Of a DNA stretch of 64,000 bases, positions 9,026 through 18,934 are shown in pieces (within the stretch, counting starts at the first letter, position 1; the number at the start of each line of letters is the position of its first letter). The DNA is taken from positions 5,797-69,796 of the forward strand of contig CAZUGQ010000014.1 of NCBI GenBank assembly GCA_964620125.1. Reading direction: 5' to 3'. The position numbers were made by a program, and so were the translations under genes. The notes beneath the pieces are model-generated. The model had not been told where the DNA came from and ran no database searches. It saw nothing but the letters and a program-made list of their open reading frames with translations. This stretch comes from OLB6 sp964620125. Lineage in GTDB: Bacteria; Bacteroidota; Ignavibacteria; Kapaibacteriales; Kapaibacteriaceae.

Positions 9026-12000
9026 TTAGTTGATGCGCGTGATTTTGATGTAGGAATTGGCGTGGAGAGTTACTGTCTCACCGGGTAGGTCGTCGGTATC
9101 ATCACCCCACTGGAACGTTATGTTACCGGCTGCGTTCGTGGTAATGATGCCTTTGATGAGAACCGTGAGACGATTCGCTGGCGTAAAGTCCGTACCGAGC
9201 TCTGCAATCACCGAACCGGAGCCATCAACGTTTGATGGAGCAGTTGCCTGACCACTGGAAACGACGCCATAGCTGATATCAGTTGCCGCAGCTACCGGAC
9301 CAGTAACAGCAACATCAAGTGTGGACTGCGGATTGTGTGAGCCAGAGTACTGTACATACACTTCAATCTCATACGTAGAGCCGCCAACGCAGGCAACCGT
9401 CATGTCAGCATCGTTTGCTACTGGGATGCCGGCATTCCGTGATTCGTTAGCCGTTTTGCGTGCCAAGGTGATGCCAGGAGTACCTGTATACCGGCGCACT
9501 TCATTGGCTGCGGTAATCATCAGAACGTCCTCGTTAGCGTTGAGTGTGGCATCAATGCCAGTAAGCACAAGGTCGTTCCCGCTACCCGAAGCTGCATCGG
9601 TGTTGATGGTTACGTCTGCTGCAGAGCCAATCGTAACGTTACCGCCCGTAGCTGTGTTTCCAATAGCGGTTGTGCCGGACCCCGTAGCGTTAATGTCCAC
9701 TGAGTTTGAGCCAACAACATCCACGTCAACTGCATTTGCTTGGAAGTTAGCTGCACTTGCAAGAAGGTGTGGTGCTGCAGCCCCAGCATTGCTGGCAACA
9801 CGGAACGTGGCTGCTGCACCTGCGCCGCCGGTGGTACGATTTCCGGAAAGTGTGAAGCTACCGGCTGCATCGCGGTGGAAGAAGATGTCGCGTGTAGCGC
9901 CACCGCCTGCGCCCATCCCGTAAGAACCGTCAGTATAGAACATGCTATTGGCATTGATGCCAACGCCTGGCGGCTGGTTATAAATGGCCAGTGCCCGGCC
10001 ATCACCGAGGCCGGTGGTTGGGTTGCCGACGATAGATTGTGCGGCAGCCGTTGTACCGGCGGCTGAACCCGTTACCTGTAGAGTAGCTGCATTGATGGCT
10101 GGATCGGACGTGAGCTCGACTGCAGGGGCTGTACTTGGTGCTGGAACGGCGTTAACTAGAATCCGTGGTTGACCATTTGTGATCACCTGGATGTTGCTTG
10201 GAGTAAGCGTCTGAATATTCAGAGCATTGCTCGAAGCAATTGCGTGTGTAGCAGTAACACCATCAATCCACAGGGAACCACCGAACTTGGCTATGCCAGT
10301 TGTTACTTGATCACCGGTTACAACGAGATCCCACACTGTTGGATTGCCACCAAGAGTGTTTCCAACAACGGCATCTGCCGTACCATCAATGGTTAGCTGC
10401 TGATTTGCTGTTCCATTGCCGATCGTGTTTCCTTGGTTCTGTGCGTCGAGTACACCGGTGAATGTGATGTTACCCGCACTTGCTTGTTGTGTGAGTCCAC
10501 CGGTAGCGGCGTCGATCACAAAGTGTGAAACGTTGTTCGTGCGAATGTCGATGTCTACGTTGTTCAGTGTACCAAGTATGTTGTTCCCATCCGTGATCGT
10601 ATTGCCAATGCGCAACCAGGCAAATGCACCAATAAGTGTGTTTTCGTCCCACTTCCGCATATCACCATTCACATCGGCGGTAAGAATGCCATTGTCGGCA
10701 TCGGGGTTCGGATATGGTGTAGTCAGTGCCTGACCACCCAGGTGGTCGATGCGAACGTTTGGCGTTGCTGATCCCACTGCTTGGGGCAAACCGTTCACCG
10801 TGATCAGGTACGAAGCAATAGGAGCTTCACCAAAACCAACGTTTGCATTCGCGCCACTACCATTGCCGATCTGCGTACCGGACGAACCACTTGCGTTGAT
10901 GGTTGCAATGCCGGTTCCGAACGAGAGAATGTCGACGTCGGCATTTGTAGCATCTCCATTGAACACCATCAGGTTGTTGGCACCACCATTCGTCGTAATC
11001 GTCCAATCGTTGTTGTCAAGATTGAGGAAGCGGCTGCTGGTGAATGGTACAGAGGTGTTGCTTAGGCCACCTAGACGGAAGTTGGTGCTGGCACCTTCGA
11101 GAACGTACGAAACACCTTGTTCTGCACCAGGATTAACCTTGCGGATAAGGCCGTTATTATCAGCAACTACGATGCCGTCAACCGCGGGGTCGATTCCAGT
11201 TGCAGAATTTGTCGTGAGTGAAGCAAATCGAACGTTGGGAACACCACCAGTGCCGTTAACCTCGAGCAGTGCATTTGCGTTGATCGGAGGTACGTGGGCT
11301 GACGCATACACAGCGTTTGTTGGTGCCATACCGATGCCAACATTGCCGGCCAGTCCTTGTCCATTACCGATCTGTGTGCTTTCGTTACCGTTGTTGTTGA
11401 TTGTTACAAGACCCGTACCGTAGGATTCGAGATCAATTGCCCCATTGGCAGCATCACCGTCGAAGAATGCGAGATTGTTCAAACCGCCATTCGTTGTGAT
11501 GCTCCAATCATAAACATCGAGGTTAAGGAAGCGATTGGTTGTAAACGGTACAACGTTGTTTGCTGTACCACCCAAACGCCAGCGAGTAACACCACCTTCG
11601 TTTACGAACGATACCCCTTGTTCTGCCGTTGGGTTGATGCTGCGTAGAACACCAAAGTTGTCGGCAACAACGAAGCCGTCAATTGTCTCGTTGTACGGTG
11701 TTGCATGCGGTGCGGATAGCGAGGCCATCCGAACGTTTGTTGTACCTCCAACGCCGTTAACGTCCAGAAGTGCGTTCGTTGTGATCGGCGCTGCGTGGGC
11801 CGTTGGACCATACGGTCCGCCCGGGGCGGCACCAATGCCAACGTTTCCTGCAAGACCGGTTCCATTTCCGATTTGTGTTTCTTCGTTACCAACGATGTTG
11901 ATGTTTACTTCGCCGGTTCCAAAGGATTCGATATCAACTTGTCCGTTGGCACCTCCGGTAAGCGTGATTAATTGAGCTGCACCACCATTGGCCGTGAAAG

Positions 12001-15000
12001 CAAGATTGAAGGTGTTGATGTTGACAAAGCGATTGGCCAAGAATGGCACATCCGTATTAGCCAGCCCACCCAAACGCCAGCGTGTGGAGCCAAGCTCATT
12101 CTGCAGTGAAACGCCTTGCTCAGCAACAGGTGCAAAGCCACGAACAACACCAAAGTTGTCTGCGATAACAAAGTTGTCGAAAGCAGGATCGTAGTCCGTA
12201 CCGGATGCCGAACCAAGCGATGCGATGCGAACATTTGGCGTACCGGCAACACCATTCACATCAAGAACAACACTACTTGTAAGTGGAACAGTGTGTCCAG
12301 TTGGCCCATACGGTCCAGCCGGCACCATACCGATACCAACGTTACTTGGTCCGGTTCCGTCGCCATTGCCAAGTGCTACATAACCACTTGAGGTAGCGGC
12401 GGCATTGATACGCACATCACCTGTGTAGCTTTCGTTTACGTACACAGCACCTTCAACATCCATGGCAATGTTGCCGTTGGTGATGAGAAGGCTTGTTACG
12501 CCAACGTTGTCCATCGAGATACCAGTTAGAGGCGAGGTTCCACCGGCAGATGGAATAAGGATGCCTACACCGGAAGCATTCAGGTTGATGCCATTGATCG
12601 GTGCGAAGGATGTTCCGATGGTCATACCAACGTCGGTAGCATCCGATGCAATACCAACACTATTCGGTCCGGATGCGTTAACAGCAATGCCAAATGCACC
12701 GAATCCAGGTGCAGTAACCGACAAGCCATTATTGGCGGAATTGGTTTGAACCTCAACTTGATACGTACCCGTTGGAAGCGTGCCGATACCAAGAGTTTGA
12801 TTCAAACCGTCCATCGTCATCACGTACGTGTTGTTCGTAATGAAGTGCACATTGTCTGCATTGAGGGTACCCATGAGGTTGTTGACCCCATCGGTAATCA
12901 CATGGCTATTGCCAATCACTCGCCATGCAAGAGGATCCAGGAAGGTATTCTCATCCCACTTGATAAGGTCGCCATTGGCATCGGCGGTTACTACACCGTT
13001 GGTAACATCAGGATGTGGATACAATGCCAGGTATGCATCGCCACCAAGGTGATCGATGCGAACGTTCGGGTATACTGCGCCACCGCCTACATCCTGTGGT
13101 GTACCGTTGATGGTTAACAGGTGAGTGCCCAATGCAGCTTCGCCGATTCCAACGTTTGCATTGGAGCCGACACCATTGCCTATGTGCGTATATCCTAGGC
13201 CAGTGGCATTCACGAACACATTGCCCAACACCGTTGTGGTGCTTGCTGCGTTGCCGATGTTCGTATTAAACGGACCAACGGTGTTTACGTTCGTCAAGCT
13301 CTCAATGCTTACAAGTGGAGCACCAGCATTGTTGCCGTCGAATTGAACGAAGGTGACGCCGTTCGTTGACTCGTCACCATCCGTCCAGTTGATGCTGAAA
13401 TCGTCAAGGTTCACATACCGATTTTCATCGTACGACTTCTCTTGCAGGTAATTCGGTGTGCTTTCACCCGTACCGAGCCGGAAGGCACCATTCTGGTATT
13501 GAATGCCTTCGTCGGCCATGTCGGCCAGAAGCTTCTTGCGAAGCTGTTCTGCGGCATTCTGAGTGACCATGTATAGAGGTGTTGGGTCGTTCTTCATGTT
13601 GTGCATGAAGTACTCGCCCGTTGACGGTCCAACAGCCATGATAAGGTTCTGGCTGCCAGGTCCGAAGCCTGCTTGATTACCGATGCGCACATCTTCGTTG
13701 TTGCCAACGTTGATTTCGGTATAGCCGATAATCTTGGTTACGTCTTGAATAACAACATCACCAACGGTATTGGCAATGATTCCGCGCGGGTCGAGCTGAC
13801 CACCGATGATCGTGTTGCTTGTTGGTGAACCAATGGTTGTAAGCTGCGCACCAACGGTGTTGATGTTTGCTGCTGCGGTAACCCGAAGTTCATTGCTGCC
13901 ACCGTCCATGTACATCATTTCACCCGTGCCACCAAGGCGCGTGAAGGTGAGGCGATGCACATCCAGGTTAACGAACCGATCCTGCAGAAGCGGATTAGCT
14001 GTTGTGGTTGTACCACCAAGACGGAAAGCACTGCTCTCGAAAACAATTCCTTCCTGTGCCAGTCCGCTGCCAAGCGCTGTACGAACTTGGTTGGATGCAT
14101 TCAAGAAGAGGAAGGAGAACGGCGCACCAGGAACGATACCGTTTAACGTTAGGTTGCCACTGGAGCCAACACTAATGGTAGTGCTTGAAGTGGGATTGCT
14201 GGTGTTACCGATAGTGGTTGGAGAGGCAGTATTCGTGTTGATGTTGGTGGTACCATACACCCAGTTCGTGCTCGATGGTGCACCGATGCTGTTCGTGCTG
14301 CTTGCGCCAGAACCGAACGAGTTTACGGTGTTAGCATTCACACCAATTGCGCTGTTGCCCATCAGCATGCTTGTGTTGTTCACCAGGAGGTCTTGCGTTG
14401 TTAGCAATCCACCTGCTGTTGCTAGCACATTGGAGTTTGGTACCCACTGACTGTTCAGATGATCCCAGCGAACAGTCTGATCGTTTGCTGTACCCGGAAG
14501 TACCTTAGCGTTGGTGTTTGTGATCGTGATGTTGGGAGCAGTGTAATTAACGCTGATACCACTACCGGCCACGATCGATCCTGGCGACGGTGCGGTGGTT
14601 GGCCCTGTGCCTATGAAGAATTGCCCGGTATTGAGTTGCGGACCTTCTACGATGGCACCAGCATTTGACCACATCATACGACCATTCACGAGGGGTGCCG
14701 AGCTGTTGGTACCGCCATAGGCGATATCTAGAACGCCGCTCGAAACGTTATCAACGTTCAGGTTGGTAATCAGCGAGCCATTGCGTGCTGGGAAGCGGCC
14801 TGTGTTATCCAGCACCACAACGTTGTTGGCGGTGTTGATGTCTGGGTCGCCACCGATAAAGTCGTTGCGAATAGCATCTACAATCCTTCCACCTGCAGCG
14901 GCAGTTGGGTTGATGAGAGGATTGGGATAGGTACCTTGAAGGTCACCACCGGCTGGTCCACTTGGGACGGCCGAAAGAATGGCCTGCTCCACAACGCTCA

Positions 15001-17416
15001 GTATCCGACCGTACTGGTCAACCTGGAATCGTGGAATCAGACCGGTGGTACCGTTACCATAGGTGCCGGGGGTCACCCCTGTGGTGTTGAGGCGAACATC
15101 GGCAATGGTGCCAACGGTGGCACTGTTGTTCAAAGCCGTTAGAATCTGTGTGCCGGCGGTGGCAGCAATATTCGGATTCGGGTAGCTGCCGGTTAACGCA
15201 CCGCCAGCAGGGCCACTCGGTGGGAGTGTGGTAGGAATAACTCCGGCTGCAAGGTCGATGGCCTGAATGGTACCGTTCTGAATGTCTTCAGAAAGGATGG
15301 TTTCGTTCTGAATCTTTGCGGAGTTGACTGCATTGTCGGCAATCTTTGAATTGGTAACCGCACCTGTTGCGATAAGCGGATTGGGATAGGTACCGGTAAG
15401 GTCTCCACCGGCAGCACCAGTTGGTGTAGCACCAGAAATGGTGGTTGTGGTTACACTGGTAATCCGTCCCTTGGCATCAGTGGTGATGATCGGAATCAAG
15501 GTGCTGGAACCATACGTTCCTGGGGTGCCAACATCATTCAACCGAGCATCAGTCAGGGTACCGGTGGTGGTACCAGCATTCAGTGCGGCCAACACTTGAT
15601 TGCCTGCTGTGGTAGCAAGGCCTGGATTCGGATAGGTTCCGTTAAGCACGCCACCTGCCGGTCCACTTGGTGGCAGCGTTGTAGGAATCACACCCGCAGC
15701 AAGATCGATGGCTTGAATGGTACCGTTTTGAATGTCTTCAGAGAGGATGGTCTCGTTCTGAATCTTGCTGGAATTAACGGCATTGTCTGCCAGCTTGCTA
15801 TTGGTAACTGCTCCTAATCCAATGGAAGGGTTCGGGTATGTGCCCGAAAGGTCGCCACCAGCAGGACCTGTTGGTGTGGAGGGCCCAAGTGTTGCCAGGG
15901 CAACGTTGGTTACACGCCCTTTTGCGTCGGTAGTAACGATCGGAATCTGCGTAACACTACCGTATGTGCCCGGGGTGCCAACGTTATTCAAACGAGCATC
16001 ACTGAGTGTGGTGGTCGTTGTTCCAGCGTTGATAGCTGCCATAACCTGATTGCCCTGCGTGGTATTCAGGCTAGGGTTGGGGTAGGTACCTGCAAGGATA
16101 CCACCGGCAGGACCGGATGGTGGAAGTGTTGTTGGTATCAGACCCGGTTGCAAGTCGTTGATGGTGATGGTACCATCAAGGATCTTGTCGGTAGTGATAC
16201 TGTTAGCAGCAATCTTGTTGCCGGTTACGGATCCGTCGGCCAGCTTGTCGTTCGTAACGATAAGGGGCTTGAGCACGGGGTTGGGATAGTTGCCCGTGAG
16301 GTCGCCGCCGGCCGGTCCCGTGTACGGAATGTCGGGAATTGCTACCTGTGTGGCACTCGTAATCCTTCCGCGATCATCAATCGTGATTCGAGGCACCAGC
16401 AAGTTGCTACCGTAGGTACCAGCAACAACACCCGAAGGCGTGAGCTTAGCGTTGGTAACCGAGAGGTCGGCAATCTTGGTTGTGGTTACGGCACCGTCGA
16501 GAATCTTTGGTGTGGTCACAGCACCATCGGCCAGGTCTGCAGTAGCAACGCCGCCATCAGCAATCTTTCCAGAATTCACGGCGTTAGGAGCAATCAGCGG
16601 ATTCGGATACGTTCCCGTAAGGTCACCACCTGCAGGACCGCTAGGAGGCAGGGTTGTTGGAATAACGCCGGGAGCAATCTTGGCGAGAGTAATGGCACCA
16701 TTCTGAATGTTGTTGGTTGCCACCGAGTTGGCTGCAAGCTTGATTGTGGTCACTGCTCCATCAGCAAGCTTGTTGGTGGTCACGGCTCCATCGGCAATGT
16801 CAACGTTGGTGCTCGGACCGTTCGGGTTGGTTATGGCCATGGTGCCCTGATTCGACGTTAGCGTCTGGATGGCATTTACGACCACGTTGCTGGTAAGAAT
16901 TAATGTGTCTCCATTCTGGGTGATGGAGATACCGCCCTGGCCTTTGAGCTTAACATCACCTTGCAAGTCGTTCAAACTCTTCACGAAGCCTGTGGCGTCA
17001 TCGTCCAAGCCCCCTGCCTTTTCAGCCCACTCGGCACGAATGGCATACGGCACTACGGCCAGGCGTGTGCGCGGCTCGAACGGTGCGGCCATCACGATTC
17101 CGGTTTCGAGCCAGAGCTGCTGCTCGAAGTCAACACCGGCAAGTGATGTCACGGCACCCAGATACACGTTAAACAGGCCCTTGGTGACCTGAACGTTGTT
17201 CTGTGTTTCCTCCCACACGAGGTTTCCACCGGTCACAGCATCGTATAACCGGAAGTACATGTTATACGGACCATCAGCAACTGGTGCACCGGAAGGCTGT
17301 GTAAGCAACCCCTGGTACGATACCTGCCTGACGATCTGTGCAGACGAAGGAACTGCATTGGCTACCAGCAGGCCAACCAACAGTGCGATCGATGCGAGGC
17401 GAAACAATCGGTTCAT
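9026..17416 (-). CDS. Giant secreted protein with tail-fibre-like repeats, 2,796 aa
   Basis: The N-terminus is a signal peptide ending SSAQ (residue ~27). A conserved head follows (about 30-130), with QVSYQGLLTQPSGAPVADG, FRLYDAVTGG, GLFNVYLG and LAVVPYAIRAEWAEKA; similar heads start many long exported proteins in this and related phyla. Residues ~190-900 hold repeats of ADGAVTTNKLADGAV, LPPSGPAGG, LTGTYPNP and DAKGRITSV, as in trimeric phage tail-fibre-like proteins. Later modules resemble the 2,316-aa neighbour (GIASDATDVGMTIG, NVGIG, FLNLDVYDWSITTNGG). The C-terminus is a compact beta domain ending YIKITRIN, without a T9SS tail. I see one Cys near the end. It lies 65 bases after the T9SS-tailed gene of the same operon. 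The start has only a weak GGAA. A structural or adhesive surface filament is inferred. Confidence 0.85.
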   Translation of the reverse strand: MNRLFRLASIALLVGLLVANAVPSSAQIVRQVSYQGLLTQPSGAPVADGPYNMYFRLYDAVTGGNLVWEETQNNVQVTKGLFNVYLGAVTSLAGVDFEQQLWLETGIVMAAPFEPRTRLAVVPYAIRAEWAEKAGGLDDDATGFVKSLNDLQGDVKLKGQGGISITQNGDTLILTSNVVVNAIQTLTSNQGTMAITNPNGPSTNVDIADGAVTTNKLADGAVTTIKLAANSVATNNIQNGAITLAKIAPGVIPTTLPPSGPAGGDLTGTYPNPLIAPNAVNSGKIADGGVATADLADGAVTTPKILDGAVTTTKIADLSVTNAKLTPSGVVAGTYGSNLLVPRITIDDRGRITSATQVAIPDIPYTGPAGGDLTGNYPNPVLKPLIVTNDKLADGSVTGNKIAANSITTDKILDGTITINDLQPGLIPTTLPPSGPAGGILAGTYPNPSLNTTQGNQVMAAINAGTTTTTLSDARLNNVGTPGTYGSVTQIPIVTTDAKGRVTNVALATLGPSTPTGPAGGDLSGTYPNPSIGLGAVTNSKLADNAVNSSKIQNETILSEDIQNGTIQAIDLAAGVIPTTLPPSGPAGGVLNGTYPNPGLATTAGNQVLAALNAGTTTGTLTDARLNDVGTPGTYGSSTLIPIITTDAKGRITSVTTTTISGATPTGAAGGDLTGTYPNPLIATGAVTNSKIADNAVNSAKIQNETILSEDIQNGTIQAIDLAAGVIPTTLPPSGPAGGALTGSYPNPNIAATAGTQILTALNNSATVGTIADVRLNTTGVTPGTYGNGTTGLIPRFQVDQYGRILSVVEQAILSAVPSGPAGGDLQGTYPNPLINPTAAAGGRIVDAIRNDFIGGDPDINTANNVVVLDNTGRFPARNGSLITNLNVDNVSSGVLDIAYGGTNSSAPLVNGRMMWSNAGAIVEGPQLNTGQFFIGTGPTTAPSPGSIVAGSGISVNYTAPNITITNTNAKVLPGTANDQTVRWDHLNSQWVPNSNVLATAGGLLTTQDLLVNNTSMLMGNSAIGVNANTVNSFGSGASSTNSIGAPSSTNWVYGTTNINTNTASPTTIGNTSNPTSSTTISVGSSGNLTLNGIVPGAPFSFLFLNASNQVRTALGSGLAQEGIVFESSAFRLGGTTTTANPLLQDRFVNLDVHRLTFTRLGGTGEMMYMDGGSNELRVTAAANINTVGAQLTTIGSPTSNTIIGGQLDPRGIIANTVGDVVIQDVTKIIGYTEINVGNNEDVRIGNQAGFGPGSQNLIMAVGPSTGEYFMHNMKNDPTPLYMVTQNAAEQLRKKLLADMADEGIQYQNGAFRLGTGESTPNYLQEKSYDENRYVNLDDFSINWTDGDESTNGVTFVQFDGNNAGAPLVSIESLTNVNTVGPFNTNIGNAASTTTVLGNVFVNATGLGYTHIGNGVGSNANVGIGEAALGTHLLTINGTPQDVGGGAVYPNVRIDHLGGDAYLALYPHPDVTNGVVTADANGDLIKWDENTFLDPLAWRVIGNSHVITDGVNNLMGTLNADNVHFITNNTYVMTMDGLNQTLGIGTLPTGTYQVEVQTNSANNGLSVTAPGFGAFGIAVNASGPNSVGIASDATDVGMTIGTSFAPINGINLNASGVGILIPSAGGTSPLTGISMDNVGVTSLLITNGNIAMDVEGAVYVNESYTGDVRINAAATSSGYVALGNGDGTGPSNVGIGMVPAGPYGPTGHTVPLTSSVVLDVNGVAGTPNVRIASLGSASGTDYDPAFDNFVIADNFGVVRGFAPVAEQGVSLQNELGSTRWRLGGLANTDVPFLANRFVNINTFNLAFTANGGAAQLITLTGGANGQVDIESFGTGEVNINIVGNEETQIGNGTGLAGNVGIGAAPGGPYGPTAHAAPITTNALLDVNGVGGTTNVRMASLSAPHATPYNETIDGFVVADNFGVLRSINPTAEQGVSFVNEGGVTRWRLGGTANNVVPFTTNRFLNLDVYDWSITTNGGLNNLAFFDGDAANGAIDLESYGTGLVTINNNGNESTQIGNGQGLAGNVGIGMAPTNAVYASAHVPPINANALLEVNGTGGVPNVRFASLTTNSATGIDPAVDGIVVADNNGLIRKVNPGAEQGVSYVLEGASTNFRLGGLSNTSVPFTSSRFLNLDNNDWTITTNGGANNLMVFNGDATNADVDILSFGTGIATINASGSSGTQIGNGSGANANVGFGEAPIASYLITVNGLPQAVGSATPNVRIDHLGGQALTTPYPNPDADNGILTADVNGDMRKWDENTLIGAFAWLRIGNTITDGNNILGTLNNVDIDIRTNNVSHFVIDAATGGLTQQASAGNITFTGVLDAQNQGNTIGNGTANQQLTIDGTADAVVGNTLGGNPTVWDLVVTGDQVTTGIAKFGGSLWIDGVTATHAIASSNALNIQTLTPSNIQVITNGQPRILVNAVPAPSTAPAVELTSDPAINAATLQVTGSAAGTTAAAQSIVGNPTTGLGDGRALAIYNQPPGVGINANSMFYTDGSYGMGAGGGATRDIFFHRDAAGSFTLSGNRTTGGAGAAATFRVASNAGAAAPHLLASAANFQANAVDVDVVGSNSVDINATGSGTTAIGNTATGGNVTIGSAADVTINTDAASGSGNDLVLTGIDATLNANEDVLMITAANEVRRYTGTPGITLARKTANESRNAGIPVANDADMTVACVGGSTYEIEVYVQYSGSHNPQSTLDVAVTGPVAAATDISYGVVSSGQATAPSNVDGSGSVIAELGTDFTPANRLTVLIKGIITTNAAGNITFQWGDDTDDLPGETVTLHANSYIKITRIN

Positions 17417-17438
17417 AATGGATTCCGAATCGGCGATG

Positions 17439-17452
17439 AAGAAAATTTTCTT
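17439..17452. promoter_or_regulatory. 14-bp perfect palindrome between operon genes
   Basis: AAGAAAATTTTCTT is a perfect 14-base palindrome in the 65-base gap before the 2,796-aa gene, 22 bases upstream of its ATG. It could be an operator or a small AU-rich hairpin in the message. It is not GC-rich enough for a standard terminator. The function is unproven. Confidence 0.35.
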
Positions 17453-17481
17453 TCGTAGGGAAGTAAGAAGACCAGTGCTTG

Positions 17482-18036
17482 TTATCGAACAATGGTCATG
17501 CGCTGAACACGAAGTAGCGGGCGTCCGTCCAGACCTGTGCCCCGTACCTCATACAGGTATGTGCCTGAACCCAATGGTGCACCGCTGTCTGTTTGACCGT
17601 CGAACAGGATTTCCTGTCCTCCAGCCAAGCTGAGCTCGGCAGTCAGAGTTCGCACAAGGTTTCCAGTTAGGTCAAAAACGCGAACGATTACGGTACCTTC
17701 CACCGGATTGTCGAACCGGATGGTGGTGGCCGCTGAAAATGGGTTTGGATAGTTGCGAACGTCGGTTGCCAGCGAATAATCGGCTGGGTTTTCGTTCACA
17801 CTAACCGTTGTATCACTAAGCGGGAGCCAAAAACCCTGGCTCAACCTGCTACCACCGGTGGTAGACACAGTGCCGATGACCACTTGGCCAATAGTGCCAG
17901 ATAACAACCGCTGTCCCGACACGGCACCGATCTGACCACCACTTCCAACCACGTACCACGGCAGCTGAGTCTGCGCCGTCGCAGCAGCAATACCAACAAG
18001 AAAAAGGGCTGTTACAACAGGTATCCGTCGAATCAT
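17482..18036 (-). CDS. Small exported protein with T9SS/FlgD-type C-terminal domain, 184 aa
   Basis: A signal peptide (residues 1-21, ending ATAQ) is followed by a short segment with GSGGQIGAVSG, LLSGTIGQVVIG and SQGFWLPL, a pattern common in small exported proteins of this superphylum. Residues ~90-184 form a Por-secretion/FlgD-like immunoglobulin domain: VRNYPNPFSAATTIRF, VFDLTGNLVRTL, GTYLYEVRG, ending RMTIVR. T9SS uses such tails as export signals. It is the first gene of the minus-strand fibre operon, with a GTGAGGG ribosome-binding site. As the only visible T9SS tail in that operon, it may be an anchor, adaptor or base subunit (inference). Confidence 0.8.
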   Translation of the reverse strand: MIRRIPVVTALFLVGIAAATAQTQLPWYVVGSGGQIGAVSGQRLLSGTIGQVVIGTVSTTGGSRLSQGFWLPLSDTTVSVNENPADYSLATDVRNYPNPFSAATTIRFDNPVEGTVIVRVFDLTGNLVRTLTAELSLAGGQEILFDGQTDSGAPLGSGTYLYEVRGTGLDGRPLLRVQRMTIVR

Positions 18037-18058
18037 AGTCCCTCACTCCAGCCATGAA

Positions 18059-18089
18059 GGGGCACACAACATCACGTTGATGTTGCCCC
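18059..18089 (-). promoter_or_regulatory. Hairpin in the leader of the fibre operon
   Basis: CAACATCA (18067-18074) and TGATGTTG (18078-18085) form a perfect 8-bp inverted repeat with a 3-base loop. Outer GGGG (18059-18062) and CCCC (18086-18089) can pair across a bulge. It lies 22 bases before the ATG at 18036 and lacks a T-run on the minus strand, so a leader structure or operator is more likely than a terminator. The rest of the ~200-base gap 18037-18234 shows no gene. A weak promoter-like TACTTGTG is present on the minus strand. Confidence 0.4.
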
Positions 18090-18234
18090 ACCCCTCCAAA
18101 TGGGAGCGTGAAACTAACGGCGAGCGTACAGTGGACTCACAAGTAGTATTACGTAATTCGTGGCTGCGATAGCTCGGGACGTGCAGAAGTAATCGTTTTA
18201 TAATCAGTGAAGTAACGAAAGCACATAACAAACT

Positions 18235-18927
18235 TTATCTACTACGGGAATATGATATCGGATCGACATCGCCGGCTTCTCTGAAACCTCGCAGTCGGAG
18301 CAGGCAGCTGTCACATTCGCCGCATGCCTCGATGCTGTTGCGGTAGCATGACCACGTTAGATGGAAAGGGGCTTTCAGCATGTGCCCATGGTGCACAATC
18401 TGACTCTTACGCAACGAAATCAGTGGCGTTCTGATAACTACTCTTGTATCTGGCTTCGTCCCCGTATCGATCACACGCTGAAACGCCTCGAAGAACACCG
18501 TGCGGCAGTCTGGATACCCACTCCCGTCCTCCTCAACGGCACCGATGTAGATAGCCGAGGCTCCTATCACCTCGGCCCAACTGGTTGCGATGGCGAGAAT
18601 GTTGGCATTGCGGAAAGGCACGTAGGTAACCGGAATCTCGTTGTTGTCCACAGCTCCGGCAGGGACGGCGATATTCGGATCGGTAAGTGCTGAACCTCCG
18701 ATGGCAGCCAGATGAGAGACGTCTACAACCAGGCGCTGGCCAATACCATAATGGTCGCATATCTCGTTGAAAGCCTGCAGTTCTCTCTCCTGCGTGCGCT
18801 GGCCATAGTTGATATGAAGCGCCGCAGCCTGGCACCCATCGGCCAGGCAATGGGCGAGTGTTACGCAACTGTCCATGCCACCAGACAGCAGCACAACAGC
18901 AGTCTGACTCTGCACTGTTGCCTCCAC
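18235..18927 (-). CDS. queC: 7-cyano-7-deazaguanine synthase QueC
   Basis: QueC converts 7-carboxy-7-deazaguanine to preQ0 using ATP and ammonia, in the cytoplasmic pathway to queuosine in tRNA. The PP-loop ATP motif SGGMDS is at residues 15-20. The zinc site near the C-terminus has Cys at 194, 202, 205 and 208 (CYRNSIEACGECDSC). Length (230 aa) is typical. The other preQ0 genes (queD, queE, folE) are not in the window. It starts 8 bases after the stop of the thioredoxin-like gene, so it probably lies at the end of that transcript. Confidence 0.95.
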   Translation of the reverse strand: MEATVQSQTAVVLLSGGMDSCVTLAHCLADGCQAAALHINYGQRTQERELQAFNEICDHYGIGQRLVVDVSHLAAIGGSALTDPNIAVPAGAVDNNEIPVTYVPFRNANILAIATSWAEVIGASAIYIGAVEEDGSGYPDCRTVFFEAFQRVIDTGTKPDTRVVIRTPLISLRKSQIVHHGHMLKAPFHLTWSCYRNSIEACGECDSCLLRLRGFREAGDVDPISYSRSR

Positions 18928-18934
18928 TCAAGCT

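Noticed and set aside
2028..17416. Repeats resembling a CRISPR or satellite array
   Set aside because: The repeats are irregular in length, in frame, and encode protein modules. There is no unit with constant spacers and no cas gene nearby.
9026..17416. Prophage tail-fibre region
   Set aside because: The tail-fibre-like repeats carry signal peptides and are not accompanied by capsid, terminase, portal, lysis or integrase genes.
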